NCBI GenBank assembly: GCA_022567295.1
Contig: JADFHE010000022.1
Coordinates: 1-44,257 of the forward strand
DNA length: 44,257 bases
Reading direction: 5' to 3'
DNA from: Pseudomonadota bacterium
Lineage (GTDB): Bacteria > Pseudomonadota > Gammaproteobacteria > Steroidobacterales > Woeseiaceae
This document shows positions 34,657 to 42,477 of this stretch, piece after piece. A model generated the notes under the pieces. It searched no databases. It was given only the letters and a program-made list of their open reading frames with translations, and was not told the origin of the DNA. Every line of letters starts with the position of its first letter. Within the stretch, counting starts at the first letter, position 1. The position numbers and the translations under genes are program-made.

Positions 34657-37600
34657 CTAATGCTGAAAGAAAAAGCTGCCGCGCTGCACCTGTTCGGGCC
34701 ACAACTGATCCATGCTGTCGGCATCGTAGACGACGCCGTTGATGACCGTCATGTTCACACTGTCGGTATTTTCGATCTTCTCCAGCGGGTTCTTGTCGAG
34801 CACGATCAGGTCGGCGAGCTTGCCGGCGGTGATAGAACCCAGGTGATCGTCCATGCCGAGATACTCGGCACCGTTGATCGTGGCTGCCCGCAGCGCATCG
34901 TGTGGTTGCATGCCGCCGTGCGTCATCGCCCACAATTCCCAGTGCGCGCCGAGACCCTGCAACTGGCCATGTGCACCGAGCGTGATCAAACCTCCGGCAT
35001 CGTCGATGGCTTTTTGATGTCCTGCGACGTTCTTGTGATTGAAATCATCTTCGGCGGACATGCTGCGGCGCCGTGACCGGGCGTCGATCGAACGTGGCGG
35101 AAAGAATGACTGCAGTTTCTCATTCTCCCAGACGTTGTAGTGCTGGTAGAACCACTTCTCGCCTGACTGCCCACCGTACGCTACGAGCAGTGTTGCGGTG
35201 TAGCCGGCACGCGTTCTGGCAAACAAGGTAACGACATCGTTGTAGATCTTGCCCGGGGACATCGCATGTTCAATGCCACTGTGTCCGTCGAACACCATGC
35301 CAAGGTTCATGGGAAAGTCACCGCCCCCCTCTGGCACGACCAGCATGTTTTCCGCAGCCGCTGCACGGATGATCCACTGGCGCTGGTCCCGGCGCGGCTG
35401 CTCGTAGCTTTTTACGCTGAAAGCGCCTTGAGTCTTCAGGCGTCGCACGTGCGACAGTGCATCGGCGTAGCTCTTGATGTCGGCCATGTCCTCGGAAAGT
35501 GCACCGTACAGAATGAATCCCGTCGAGAAGATGCGGGGCCCGGTCATGATTCCGGCCGCCACCATTTCTGACTGACTGAATACGGTGTGTGTACTCGCGG
35601 ACGGGTCGTGCGTCATCGTTACGCCGTAGGCGAGGTTGGCGTAATACTGCCAGTCCTTCTGTGGATTCACGTCGAGTGAGGCATAGCCCATATGCGCGTG
35701 AACATCGATCAACCCGGGCATGATGGTCTTGCCGCTGACATCAAAGCTTTGAACACCGGCAGGCACCGTCACTTCGGATGACGAACCCACGGCGGCGATG
35801 CGGTTACCGTGGACGACAACGGTGCCGTCTTCGATGATCCGATAGTCATCATTGCCGTCCATCGTGATGATACGGGCGCCTGTTAGTGCAAAGCTTCCCT
35901 CTGGTTTGGCGAGTGGCAGGGAGAGATCAATGTCAAAAGTCTCCGGTTCGAATTTTTTGTCCGACTCCTTGTCATTGTCTTTTTTCTCGGTACCGACTTG
36001 CTTGACGCTGACTTTGGCCTCGCCCAGCCAGTCATTAAGTGCCGACCAGGCGCTAAAGGGCGCATTGTCACTGAGCGTGACATCGACGCGTACGTGTGCG
36101 GCGTCCTGCCAACTGCTCTCGAGCGCCGCCTTGAGCGACTCAAGATCATGTATGCCCTTGCCGCGAACGTACTGGCCGCTGTCCGAAATCGTGACATCGA
36201 TAACATCGATGCCGTGATCGCCTGAGTCGCGTGCTTCGACTTTCGGTACCAGAGCCAGATCCGCCACCTGAGCCCTGAATACTTTACGGCCGAAGCCCCA
36301 GCTCAGGTGCTTGCCATCCGCACTCCAGTTAGGCCATTCACCGCCATCCTGACTCAGTTGTTGAAAGGCAAAGGCGGCATCTGTGGGATCGAAATCCACT
36401 GCGGCACCGGACGTCGGCAACGCGGTCACGTAGGCATTGTGTAATTCTGTGAAAGCAACCCGGGTTTCATCGGGACTGACCATCACGTCTTGCGCATAAC
36501 GAAAGCCCATGTGCGATTTCTTATCGGTGCCATCGAGTTTAATCGACAGCAGGACCGTCTTGTCCGGTTTACGCTCACCACGCTCGGCCTCAATCTCCTC
36601 GCTGTCAAAGAACCAGATGCGTTCACCATCGCGGGAAAAGCTTGGCCGGGTGACGCGCATTTGCGAACCTCGATTCGTCGTCGATGTCACCACTCGCGAC
36701 GAGCCGCGTCCATTCGCATTCATGACGACAATGTCATGACGTTGCTCGGACCCCAGTTCCTCGCCACGCAGATTGGCGCCGCTGCCAGCGACGACCAGCA
36801 GGCGCTGACCGTCGGCGGAAAAAGCCGGGTTGACCAGTTGCGTCGGTGATGCAAACACCGTTGACGCCGATCCTGGCCTGCCGCGCCGCATGGATACCGT
36901 TCGTAATGTGCCCCCTTTGGCATCGTTCCAGGTGGTAAAGGCGAGCTTGCTACCGTCCGCTGAGAACGCAGGTGCGAACTCCAAATCGTTAGCGTTCGTG
37001 ACGCGTTGTGCTGTGCCATCGGGCAGGTTCTTGTAGTACAGGTGCCCGAACGCGATAAAGACCAGCGTATTGCCGTCTGGACTGATGACTGGCCAGCGGA
37101 TAAGTTTCGCCTGCACTCTGTCCGGAGCAGGGTTCTGCGACGAGCGCAGCGGCTCACGATAGCGGACCGACACATCGGCCTCGAATGGAATGACGCTCGC
37201 GCCACTGCCATCGACGGCAACCCGGTTGATTTTGCCGCCGGCCCAGACGATCAGACTCTGCCCATCGGGTGTCCAGTCGTAACCGGGGTAAATATAATGG
37301 GTGCCGAAGCCCTCAATCTGGTCTCGATCGAGGCCATCCCATACCTGGTGTTCGGAACCATTGCCGAGATCGTGAATCCAGAGCGTCGATTGAGTGCCAA
37401 CACGACGCACGAACGCAATGGACTGGCCATCCGGGCTCAGGGCAGGAGCAGCGGCACTGCCGTTGCCGCCCGTGACCGGCCTTTTCTCGCCCGTCTTGCG
37501 GTCGTAACGCATCACTGACCAAACGGGGCCATGCGGATTACGGCCGTAGCTAAACGGCCCGGAAGCACCGAAATAAATGTAGCGGCCATCCGCGCTCGTG

Positions 37601-38169
37601 GAAAAGGAGTCGACTTCGCCTTTGTCAGCGACCAACTGGATGCCCGAGCCGCCGTCTTTGTGGTACATCCAGAGCTCGGCGACACCAATCGAACTGGTGT
37701 CGGTCACTCGCTTGCGTGCCAGCACCCAGTCACCGTCTGCCATCCAGTCACCGCCATTGACATGATGGCTGGTCTGTTCGCTGATGACTTTGAAGTCGGA
37801 CAGGTTTTTACCATCGAATGCCGCGCGCCAGGTGTTGGTGTTACTGCCCCTGTCGGACGTGAACAGCACCTGGCTGCCATCCGGGCTGAAGCGAGGCTGC
37901 AGATCAATGGCGGCACCGTCGGTCAGCCGGGTGGCCTTGCCACCGTCGATGGGCATGAGGTAGAGATCACCGAGCAGATCAAAAATGACCTGCTCGCCAT
38001 CCGGATGAACATCGAGGCTCATCCAGGTGCCTTCATCGGTGGTGAATTCAAGCATTGATGATGGCCCCAGAGGACCGTTCACATCCCAGGTACCGCTTCG
38101 ATCAATGATGTCAGGCTCGGCGAATACCATCGTCGTTGCGAAGAATGAAAGAATCAGACTGCGGCGCAT
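34657..38169 (-). CDS. Secreted TolB-like beta-propeller fused to an amidohydrolase
   Basis: This 1170-aa protein starts at the ATG at 38169 with AGGAG 8 nt upstream and a signal peptide (MRRSLILSFFATTMVFA). An upstream frame extension to 38481 overlaps the next gene and is rejected. Residues about 30-700 hold WD40/PD40-type TolB repeats (SPDGQSIAFVRR, SPDGNTLVFIAFG, SADGSKLAFTTW and so on). Residues about 830-1160 are amidohydrolase-like with PGLIDVHAHMGYA (HxH), SVKSY and HSGIEHAM. The usual strand-8 Asp region reads ITLGAHGQLQGLG. Such fusions are common in periplasm-rich heterotrophs and are annotated as amidohydrolases or prolidases. The substrate is unknown. Confidence 0.88.
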   Translation of the reverse strand: MRRSLILSFFATTMVFAEPDIIDRSGTWDVNGPLGPSSMLEFTTDEGTWMSLDVHPDGEQVIFDLLGDLYLMPIDGGKATRLTDGAAIDLQPRFSPDGSQVLFTSDRGSNTNTWRAAFDGKNLSDFKVISEQTSHHVNGGDWMADGDWVLARKRVTDTSSIGVAELWMYHKDGGSGIQLVADKGEVDSFSTSADGRYIYFGASGPFSYGRNPHGPVWSVMRYDRKTGEKRPVTGGNGSAAAPALSPDGQSIAFVRRVGTQSTLWIHDLGNGSEHQVWDGLDRDQIEGFGTHYIYPGYDWTPDGQSLIVWAGGKINRVAVDGSGASVIPFEADVSVRYREPLRSSQNPAPDRVQAKLIRWPVISPDGNTLVFIAFGHLYYKNLPDGTAQRVTNANDLEFAPAFSADGSKLAFTTWNDAKGGTLRTVSMRRGRPGSASTVFASPTQLVNPAFSADGQRLLVVAGSGANLRGEELGSEQRHDIVVMNANGRGSSRVVTSTTNRGSQMRVTRPSFSRDGERIWFFDSEEIEAERGERKPDKTVLLSIKLDGTDKKSHMGFRYAQDVMVSPDETRVAFTELHNAYVTALPTSGAAVDFDPTDAAFAFQQLSQDGGEWPNWSADGKHLSWGFGRKVFRAQVADLALVPKVEARDSGDHGIDVIDVTISDSGQYVRGKGIHDLESLKAALESSWQDAAHVRVDVTLSDNAPFSAWSALNDWLGEAKVSVKQVGTEKKDNDKESDKKFEPETFDIDLSLPLAKPEGSFALTGARIITMDGNDDYRIIEDGTVVVHGNRIAAVGSSSEVTVPAGVQSFDVSGKTIMPGLIDVHAHMGYASLDVNPQKDWQYYANLAYGVTMTHDPSASTHTVFSQSEMVAAGIMTGPRIFSTGFILYGALSEDMADIKSYADALSHVRRLKTQGAFSVKSYEQPRRDQRQWIIRAAAAENMLVVPEGGGDFPMNLGMVFDGHSGIEHAMSPGKIYNDVVTLFARTRAGYTATLLVAYGGQSGEKWFYQHYNVWENEKLQSFFPPRSIDARSRRRSMSAEDDFNHKNVAGHQKAIDDAGGLITLGAHGQLQGLGAHWELWAMTHGGMQPHDALRAATINGAEYLGMDDHLGSITAGKLADLIVLDKNPLEKIENTDSVNMTVINGVVYDADSMDQLWPEQVQRGSFFFQH

Positions 38170-38200
38170 CGTGCGTCTCCTGGAAAGTTCAGCGCGCAGT

Positions 38201-39007
38201 TTAACCAAAAAACAGCATACAGCGGGTCTCGATACTCTCACGCGGTGGGGCGTCCGCGGGAGCACCCGGGTCGTCGAAGGACGTGTGAATGGTAAAACGG
38301 GCGCGCCCGTCGGTTTCCGAATCAAAGGTCTTGAACAGCAAGGCCTCATCCATCTGCATCTGGGGAAAGTAGTACCAGCGATGCTCCGGATTGTAGAGGG
38401 CGACCTGCAGTTCCCCGATACGGTCCTCGGCGCGACGTTCGACAGACACCAGGTCTTCTGGAGCCACGGTCGTCGCATCACACAGCACCAGCGGATGGTT
38501 TAAGACTGGCCCGGCAATCGAGCGCCAGACATTGACGATGGCGAATCGGCGTTGCAACAGTCTTGTCGCTTCATCAGGGTCATCGGCGAGGTGGTCACGC
38601 AGGCGCTTGATGCCGGAGACCGCGGTGTAATCATTATGAACGATATCAGCAGGTTCTCGGATGTTCTTGAGGCGCTGTTGATCAATAGAAGATGAGCGTC
38701 TCGTATCGTCAAAGATATCAATGCGCGTAGCGCCCGTCATCTCCATCAGCAGCGTTTTCACTTCGTCGTGGTAGGTGGACTCGACCTGCACCTTGTCATA
38801 GAAATCGTCGACTGCGGTTTTCTGTGACACGAGCTGAAAACCTTCGACATCCAGGCTGGAAGAGGGTTTGTTCTTGCGGCCATCGTGAATGCTTACTTCC
38901 TGCATCGTGAAATTGCCCACGTGATCCGTCTCGTCACCGCCACCCTTGGAGGGAATGTAGACGAGCGGCTCGTCGAGATTGGCCAGGAATTTGAGATCTG
39001 CATTCAT
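38201..39007 (-). CDS. CmcJ/NvfI/AsaB-family oxidoreductase-like protein
   Basis: This 268-aa protein has the family's HNDYTAVSG (about 123-131), NVWRSIAGPVLNHPLVLCD, RWYYFPQMQMDEALLFKTFD and terminal SIETRCMLFFG blocks. The family includes fungal AsaB-like enzymes of secondary metabolism, annotated as hydroxylases/desaturases, and CmcJ, a cephamycin 7-methoxylation partner. The reaction here is unknown, but the two His in conserved blocks could ligate a metal. No signal peptide is present. The ATG has no Shine-Dalgarno but TAAAAT lies 6 nt before it. The TolB-amidohydrolase gene follows 31 bp downstream on the same strand. Confidence 0.82.
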   Translation of the reverse strand: MNADLKFLANLDEPLVYIPSKGGGDETDHVGNFTMQEVSIHDGRKNKPSSSLDVEGFQLVSQKTAVDDFYDKVQVESTYHDEVKTLLMEMTGATRIDIFDDTRRSSSIDQQRLKNIREPADIVHNDYTAVSGIKRLRDHLADDPDEATRLLQRRFAIVNVWRSIAGPVLNHPLVLCDATTVAPEDLVSVERRAEDRIGELQVALYNPEHRWYYFPQMQMDEALLFKTFDSETDGRARFTIHTSFDDPGAPADAPPRESIETRCMLFFG

Positions 39008-39013
39008 GGGTGC

Positions 39014-39019
39014 ATTTTA
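39014..39019 (-). promoter_or_regulatory. TAAAAT 6 nt before ATG (candidate leaderless promoter)
   Basis: TAAAAT on the minus strand (5 of 6 to TATAAT) is followed by GCACCC and the ATG at 39007. No Shine-Dalgarno is visible in the gap or just before it. Confidence 0.35.
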
Positions 39020-39080
39020 CCGACTATCGCCCGGCTCACACGCTGGCGACGTACAATTGGTCATCCAGGAGGTAGCAGCA

Positions 39081-39626
39081 ATGAATACTGAATTACGGAC
39101 CCATCTTGTTGAATTGCTTCGCGAGACAGGGCGCGCACATCACGGGGCCTTCGCTGCAACCGACGGTGCCGATCCGGATTGGTCAATATGGTATGCCGAT
39201 TACCTGCAGGAGTCGTTCGGCCAACAACTCGACATGAATTTTCACAAAAGCCAGTTGATCTATTGCCTGATGAACGCAGACTTTGAACATCAGGCGAAAT
39301 CACCGGACAGCGATTGGTCCGAGTACTATGCGGATGAATTCATCGAGCGATATGCGCCGTCAGAAAGTCCCGCGGAAGACAAGCTGGCACTCTATCATTT
39401 CAATGGATGTCCATTCTGCGCCATGGCCAGGTCGGGCATCGAACGCCTGGGCATCGATGTTGAGTTACGGGACATCCACGAGAATCCCCAACATCGTGAT
39501 GATCTGGTCGAGGCGCGCGGGCGCGCAACGGTACCCGTGTTGCGTATCACGTCCCCGGATGGTGAAGAACGGTGGATGCCGGAATCGCGAGATATCCTGC
39601 GTTACCTCAAGACGACAGCAGCTTGA
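39081..39626 (+). CDS. Protein with C-terminal glutaredoxin/GST-N-like thioredoxin fold
   Basis: This 181-aa protein starts at the ATG at 39081 with a strong AGGAGG site; a start at 38979 is rejected. Residues about 1-95 are alpha-helical and contain a motif twice, DPDWSIWYADYLQES and DSDWSEYYADEFIER, as an internal repeat of unknown function. Residues about 100-180 are a glutaredoxin-like domain with CPFC (110-113) preceded by LYHFNG and followed by VPVL with the cis-Pro. It therefore could be a disulfide oxidoreductase or glutathione-binding protein in the cytoplasm. It is transcribed divergently from the CmcJ-like gene, with 73 bp between starts, and converges with the methyltransferase gene. 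Confidence 0.85.
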   Translation: MNTELRTHLVELLRETGRAHHGAFAATDGADPDWSIWYADYLQESFGQQLDMNFHKSQLIYCLMNADFEHQAKSPDSDWSEYYADEFIERYAPSESPAEDKLALYHFNGCPFCAMARSGIERLGIDVELRDIHENPQHRDDLVEARGRATVPVLRITSPDGEERWMPESRDILRYLKTTAA

Positions 39627-39664
39627 GGAGATAAAGAGAATAATCAGGATGGATAGCGAGTTGC

Positions 39665-40324
39665 CTACTCGAGGTCGTCCGGTGCATTCACGATGTACAG
39701 ATATCGCCGTAGCTTGCCTGCCTCCGCTGCGGGCAGATAATCCTCGTCAGCATCCAGCATGAAGCTGTCGAAGATCACCTCATTACCTTCGGCAACAAAG
39801 TCGTCGTAGAGATCCATGACGACTTCCTTCATCTTCGGCCAGAACAGCAGAAAACTCTCCGTGTAGTCGTGCGCGTCGAAGTCCAGGCCCATTTTAGTCA
39901 ACGATTTAGCGACCCAGGTACCGCGCGGCTCACAGGCGCTCGGGCTGTCGTCCATTTGCGGTGTATTTGCGATAAAGATGCCGAGCCTGCCGCCCGGTTT
40001 GATTAATCGAACGATGGACGCCAGCGCTTCGTCGATGTCAGCTACCCAGTAAATGGTGTCGAGCGAGATTACCTGGTCGAAGGAATGTTCCGGGAATTCG
40101 AGTGCGTTCATGTCGCCCTGGACGAACGTCAGCCGGTCGCGCTTGTTCCCGGATCGGTCCATGGCCACATCAATTGCGGATGCCGCGTTATCGAGCCCGG
40201 TGACATGCGCGCCGGTCTCATCGGATATGTACTCCGCTATGCCGCCAGCGCCACATCCCAGATCAAGAACCTTGTCGTCCTGCTCGATTTCCAGGTATGC
40301 AATCAAATCGTTCAGCGAATCCAT
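39665..40324 (-). CDS. Class I SAM-dependent methyltransferase (C-terminal part of a frameshifted gene)
   Basis: This 219-aa frame has the SAM-binding motif I VLDLGCGAGGIAEYI (19-33), acidic TGLDN at strand 2, FVQGDMNAL (motif II) and SLDTIYWVADIDEALASIVR followed by LIKPGGRLGIF. It is a complete Rossmann methyltransferase core, with no recognisable substrate class. The same frame stays open upstream of its ATG (QHYYPAAQASKAHSR, then LCERVFGKDLTQDG). That stretch continues the sequence of the overlapping 40312-40677 frame after a one-base shift near 40422. The natural product was probably one protein from 40677 to 39665. Whether the break is real or a sequencing error cannot be decided here. 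Confidence 0.85.
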   Translation of the reverse strand: MDSLNDLIAYLEIEQDDKVLDLGCGAGGIAEYISDETGAHVTGLDNAASAIDVAMDRSGNKRDRLTFVQGDMNALEFPEHSFDQVISLDTIYWVADIDEALASIVRLIKPGGRLGIFIANTPQMDDSPSACEPRGTWVAKSLTKMGLDFDAHDYTESFLLFWPKMKEVVMDLYDDFVAEGNEVIFDSFMLDADEDYLPAAEAGKLRRYLYIVNAPDDLE

Positions 40325-40677
40325 GTCGGCCTGTCCGTCCTGCGTGAGATCCTTGCCGAAAACGCGTTCACACAGTCGCGAATGCGCTTTGCTGGCTTGT
40401 GCCGCCGGGTAGTAGTGCTGGTGTAGTACCAGAAATGATCAGGCCGCTCGGCGTAATACTTCTCGGCGAGCGGTCGCCCTGACTCCGTCAGCTTGTAACC
40501 GCTGTCGTCGCCCGTTATAAAGCCTGCATCGACGAGTCGCGTCCACGAGTCAGACCAGTCTTCAAGATACTTCCAGTATTTTCCCGTATGACTTTCGATA
40601 GTCGCCCTGTCGGACGATTCATTTTCCACCTCTGTCCGCCGGATGGTGGCGAGGACCTGGATGTCTGCTTCGTTCAT
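40312..40677 (-). pseudogene. Winged-helix N-terminal fragment of the frameshifted methyltransferase
   Basis: This 121-codon frame begins MNEADIQVLATIRRTEVENE and runs through KLTESGRPLAEKYYAERPDH to FWYY, a winged-helix-like N-terminal domain. From the next codon on, the sensible sequence lies in the other frame (QHYYPAAQASKAHSR). The tail in this frame (TSTTTRRHKPAKRIRDC) is low-complexity out-of-frame reading. Adding one base in TACTAC-ACCAGC near 40422 would give FWYY-X-QHYYPAA and join it to the methyltransferase. The start has no ribosome site but TATAAT lies 6 nt before it. Confidence 0.7.
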
Positions 40678-40683
40678 GCTTGA

Positions 40684-40689
40684 ATTATA
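40684..40689 (-). promoter_or_regulatory. TATAAT 6 nt before ATG (candidate leaderless promoter)
   Basis: A consensus -10 on the minus strand is followed by TCAAGC and the ATG at 40677, so a start at the usual distance would give a leaderless mRNA. No Shine-Dalgarno is present and no good -35 is seen. Confidence 0.45.
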
Positions 40690-40836
40690 GCCTGCCTTGA
40701 AAAAGTGGCACGCGGAGATGGGTTGAGTAACGACCGTTCCTCAATCGTTCGTCCCAAACCGCGATTTTCTCGCGAAATCGTCTAGACTCAATGAAGAAGC
40801 GTCAACAATGGCGCCGGAATAACGGGAGTCGCGGCA

Positions 40837-42315
40837 ATGCTCAGACGAACTTTTTGTAAGACCACGCTAGCCGCTGCGGTTGCGGCTACGATTCCGGGAT
40901 GCGGGCGGGACATGCCGCCTGCAGCGACTGACGTCGGTAGCCTGATACCGGCGGTTTCTTCGGCCGGAGCGGAAATCTCGATCGAGACGGCGGCCATTGG
41001 CGAGCTCGCTGACAGTCTGTCTGGTCGTCTTTACCTGCAGGCTGACGACGGCTATGCCGCAGCGAAGCGTGTCTGGAACGGTATGTTCGATCACAAGCAG
41101 CCCGCCATGGTTGTGCAATGTGTAAGCACCGCTGATGTCGTCAACGCAGTCGATTTCGCACGCGATCGTAATCTGCTTGTCTCGGTGAAAGGCGGTGGTC
41201 ACAGCCTCCCCGGCAAGTGCACGTCCGACGGTGGCATGATGATCGACTTGTCAAAAATGCACACAGTCGATGTCGACGCCGATGCAATGTCAGCTCGCGC
41301 GGACGGTGGTGCCTGGCTGGCGCACCTCGACACTGCATCGTTACAACATAACTTGCTGACCACGACGGGCACGGTTTCACACACGGGCGTAGGCGGTTTT
41401 ACATTGGGCGGTGGTATGGGGCGAACAGACCGCATGATGGGGCTTGCGATCGACAATCTGCTGGCGGCAACGGTCGTTACCGCGAGTGGCGATGTGGTCC
41501 GGGCGAGCGAGGAAGAAAATGCCGACCTGTTCTGGGGCCTGCGTGGTGGTGGTGGCAACTTCGGTGTTGTAACCGAATTCGTCTATCGCCTGCACCCCTT
41601 CAACCCAACCGTTTACGGCGGTGAGCTGATTTACGACGTAGACAAGAATTTCCTCGAGTTCTATGCCGAGCTGCTCGATCAAGCACCGGATGAGGCCAAC
41701 ATCGAGCCATTTTTTATGCCGGGCGAGGACGGCAAAATGATGGCAGTCGTCACTGTCGTCTGGGGCGGTGACCACGCTGCGGGCGAAAAAGCGCTCGCGT
41801 CAATGCTGGCATTTCCGGGATTGAAGGGCGGCGACCTCGGGCCGAAGTCGTACCAGGCGATTCAGACACAGTGGGACGGTCTTGCCGCACATGGCGGCCA
41901 GGAATATCTGAAATCCGGTTTCCTGAATGAATTAACACCGGAGGTCATCGAGATCATGGTGGATTTCGTAAACCGTGGCACGATAGTTTCATGGTTCCAA
42001 CATCTCGGCGGCGCGACTTCGCGTGTGGCTCCTGACGCTACGGCTTTTGCGCATCGCAAAATGGCAGTCAATTTCGGCATCAACTACTCGTCGCGCGATC
42101 CTGCCCTAAACGAGGCAGGCATTGCGGCCGTACGGGAATTTTACTATGTGCTGGAACCCCACATGGCGGGTTTCTATACCAACCTTCATGACGACACCGA
42201 GAAGAAGACCTGGGGCAATTATGGGCCGAACTACCCGAGACTGGTCGAGATCAAAAACCAGTACGACCCGACCAACCTGTTCCGGCTCAACGCGAATATC
42301 AAACCGACCGTGTAG
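40837..42315 (+). CDS. FAD-binding (BBE/PCMH-type) oxidoreductase, Tat-exported
   Basis: This 492-aa protein has a twin-arginine-like signal (MLRRTFCKTTLAAAVAATIP) and a possible lipobox (IPGCG). The PCMH-type FAD domain has SVKGGGHSLPGK, in which H122 is the expected covalent FAD ligand. It also has GVGGFTLGGGMGRTDRMMGL and DLFWGLRGGGGNFGVVTEF. The second covalent site (a Cys, as in GTCxxVGxGG) reads TGTVSHTGVGG, so only one covalent bond is expected. The berberine-bridge C-terminal segment is present (NYGPNYPRLVEIKNQYDPTN). Related enzymes oxidise sugars, alcohols or alkaloids with oxygen. A GGGAG lies upstream. Substrate is unknown. Confidence 0.9.
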   Translation: MLRRTFCKTTLAAAVAATIPGCGRDMPPAATDVGSLIPAVSSAGAEISIETAAIGELADSLSGRLYLQADDGYAAAKRVWNGMFDHKQPAMVVQCVSTADVVNAVDFARDRNLLVSVKGGGHSLPGKCTSDGGMMIDLSKMHTVDVDADAMSARADGGAWLAHLDTASLQHNLLTTTGTVSHTGVGGFTLGGGMGRTDRMMGLAIDNLLAATVVTASGDVVRASEEENADLFWGLRGGGGNFGVVTEFVYRLHPFNPTVYGGELIYDVDKNFLEFYAELLDQAPDEANIEPFFMPGEDGKMMAVVTVVWGGDHAAGEKALASMLAFPGLKGGDLGPKSYQAIQTQWDGLAAHGGQEYLKSGFLNELTPEVIEIMVDFVNRGTIVSWFQHLGGATSRVAPDATAFAHRKMAVNFGINYSSRDPALNEAGIAAVREFYYVLEPHMAGFYTNLHDDTEKKTWGNYGPNYPRLVEIKNQYDPTNLFRLNANIKPTV

Positions 42316-42374
42316 GAGGCGGCTTTATGCCCTTTGGGTGCTTGCCGGCGACATCTTTTTCTAAAAGGGTTCGA

Positions 42375-42470
42375 TTATTGATCCGCCGGGTCTTGAATCT
42401 GGTTTGCCTCGATTAGCTTCAACATCGCCTTATCGGCTTCTCCCCGATAGAGACCACATCCGTGTCTGTG
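42375..42470 (-). other. Possible coding remnant downstream of the SDR gene
   Basis: On the minus strand the frame reads HRHGCGLYRGEADKAMLKL, then IEANQIQDPADQ and TAA, a protein-like composition. An in-frame TAG lies just upstream and no good start is visible. It could be the decayed 3' end of a lost gene. I recognise no family and chance is possible. Confidence 0.2.
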
Positions 42471-42477
42471 CTACGAC

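Noticed and set aside
38170..38481. N-terminal extension of the TolB-amidohydrolase frame
   Set aside because: It overlaps the CmcJ-like gene, has no sensible sequence, and the ATG at 38169 has AGGAG plus a signal peptide.
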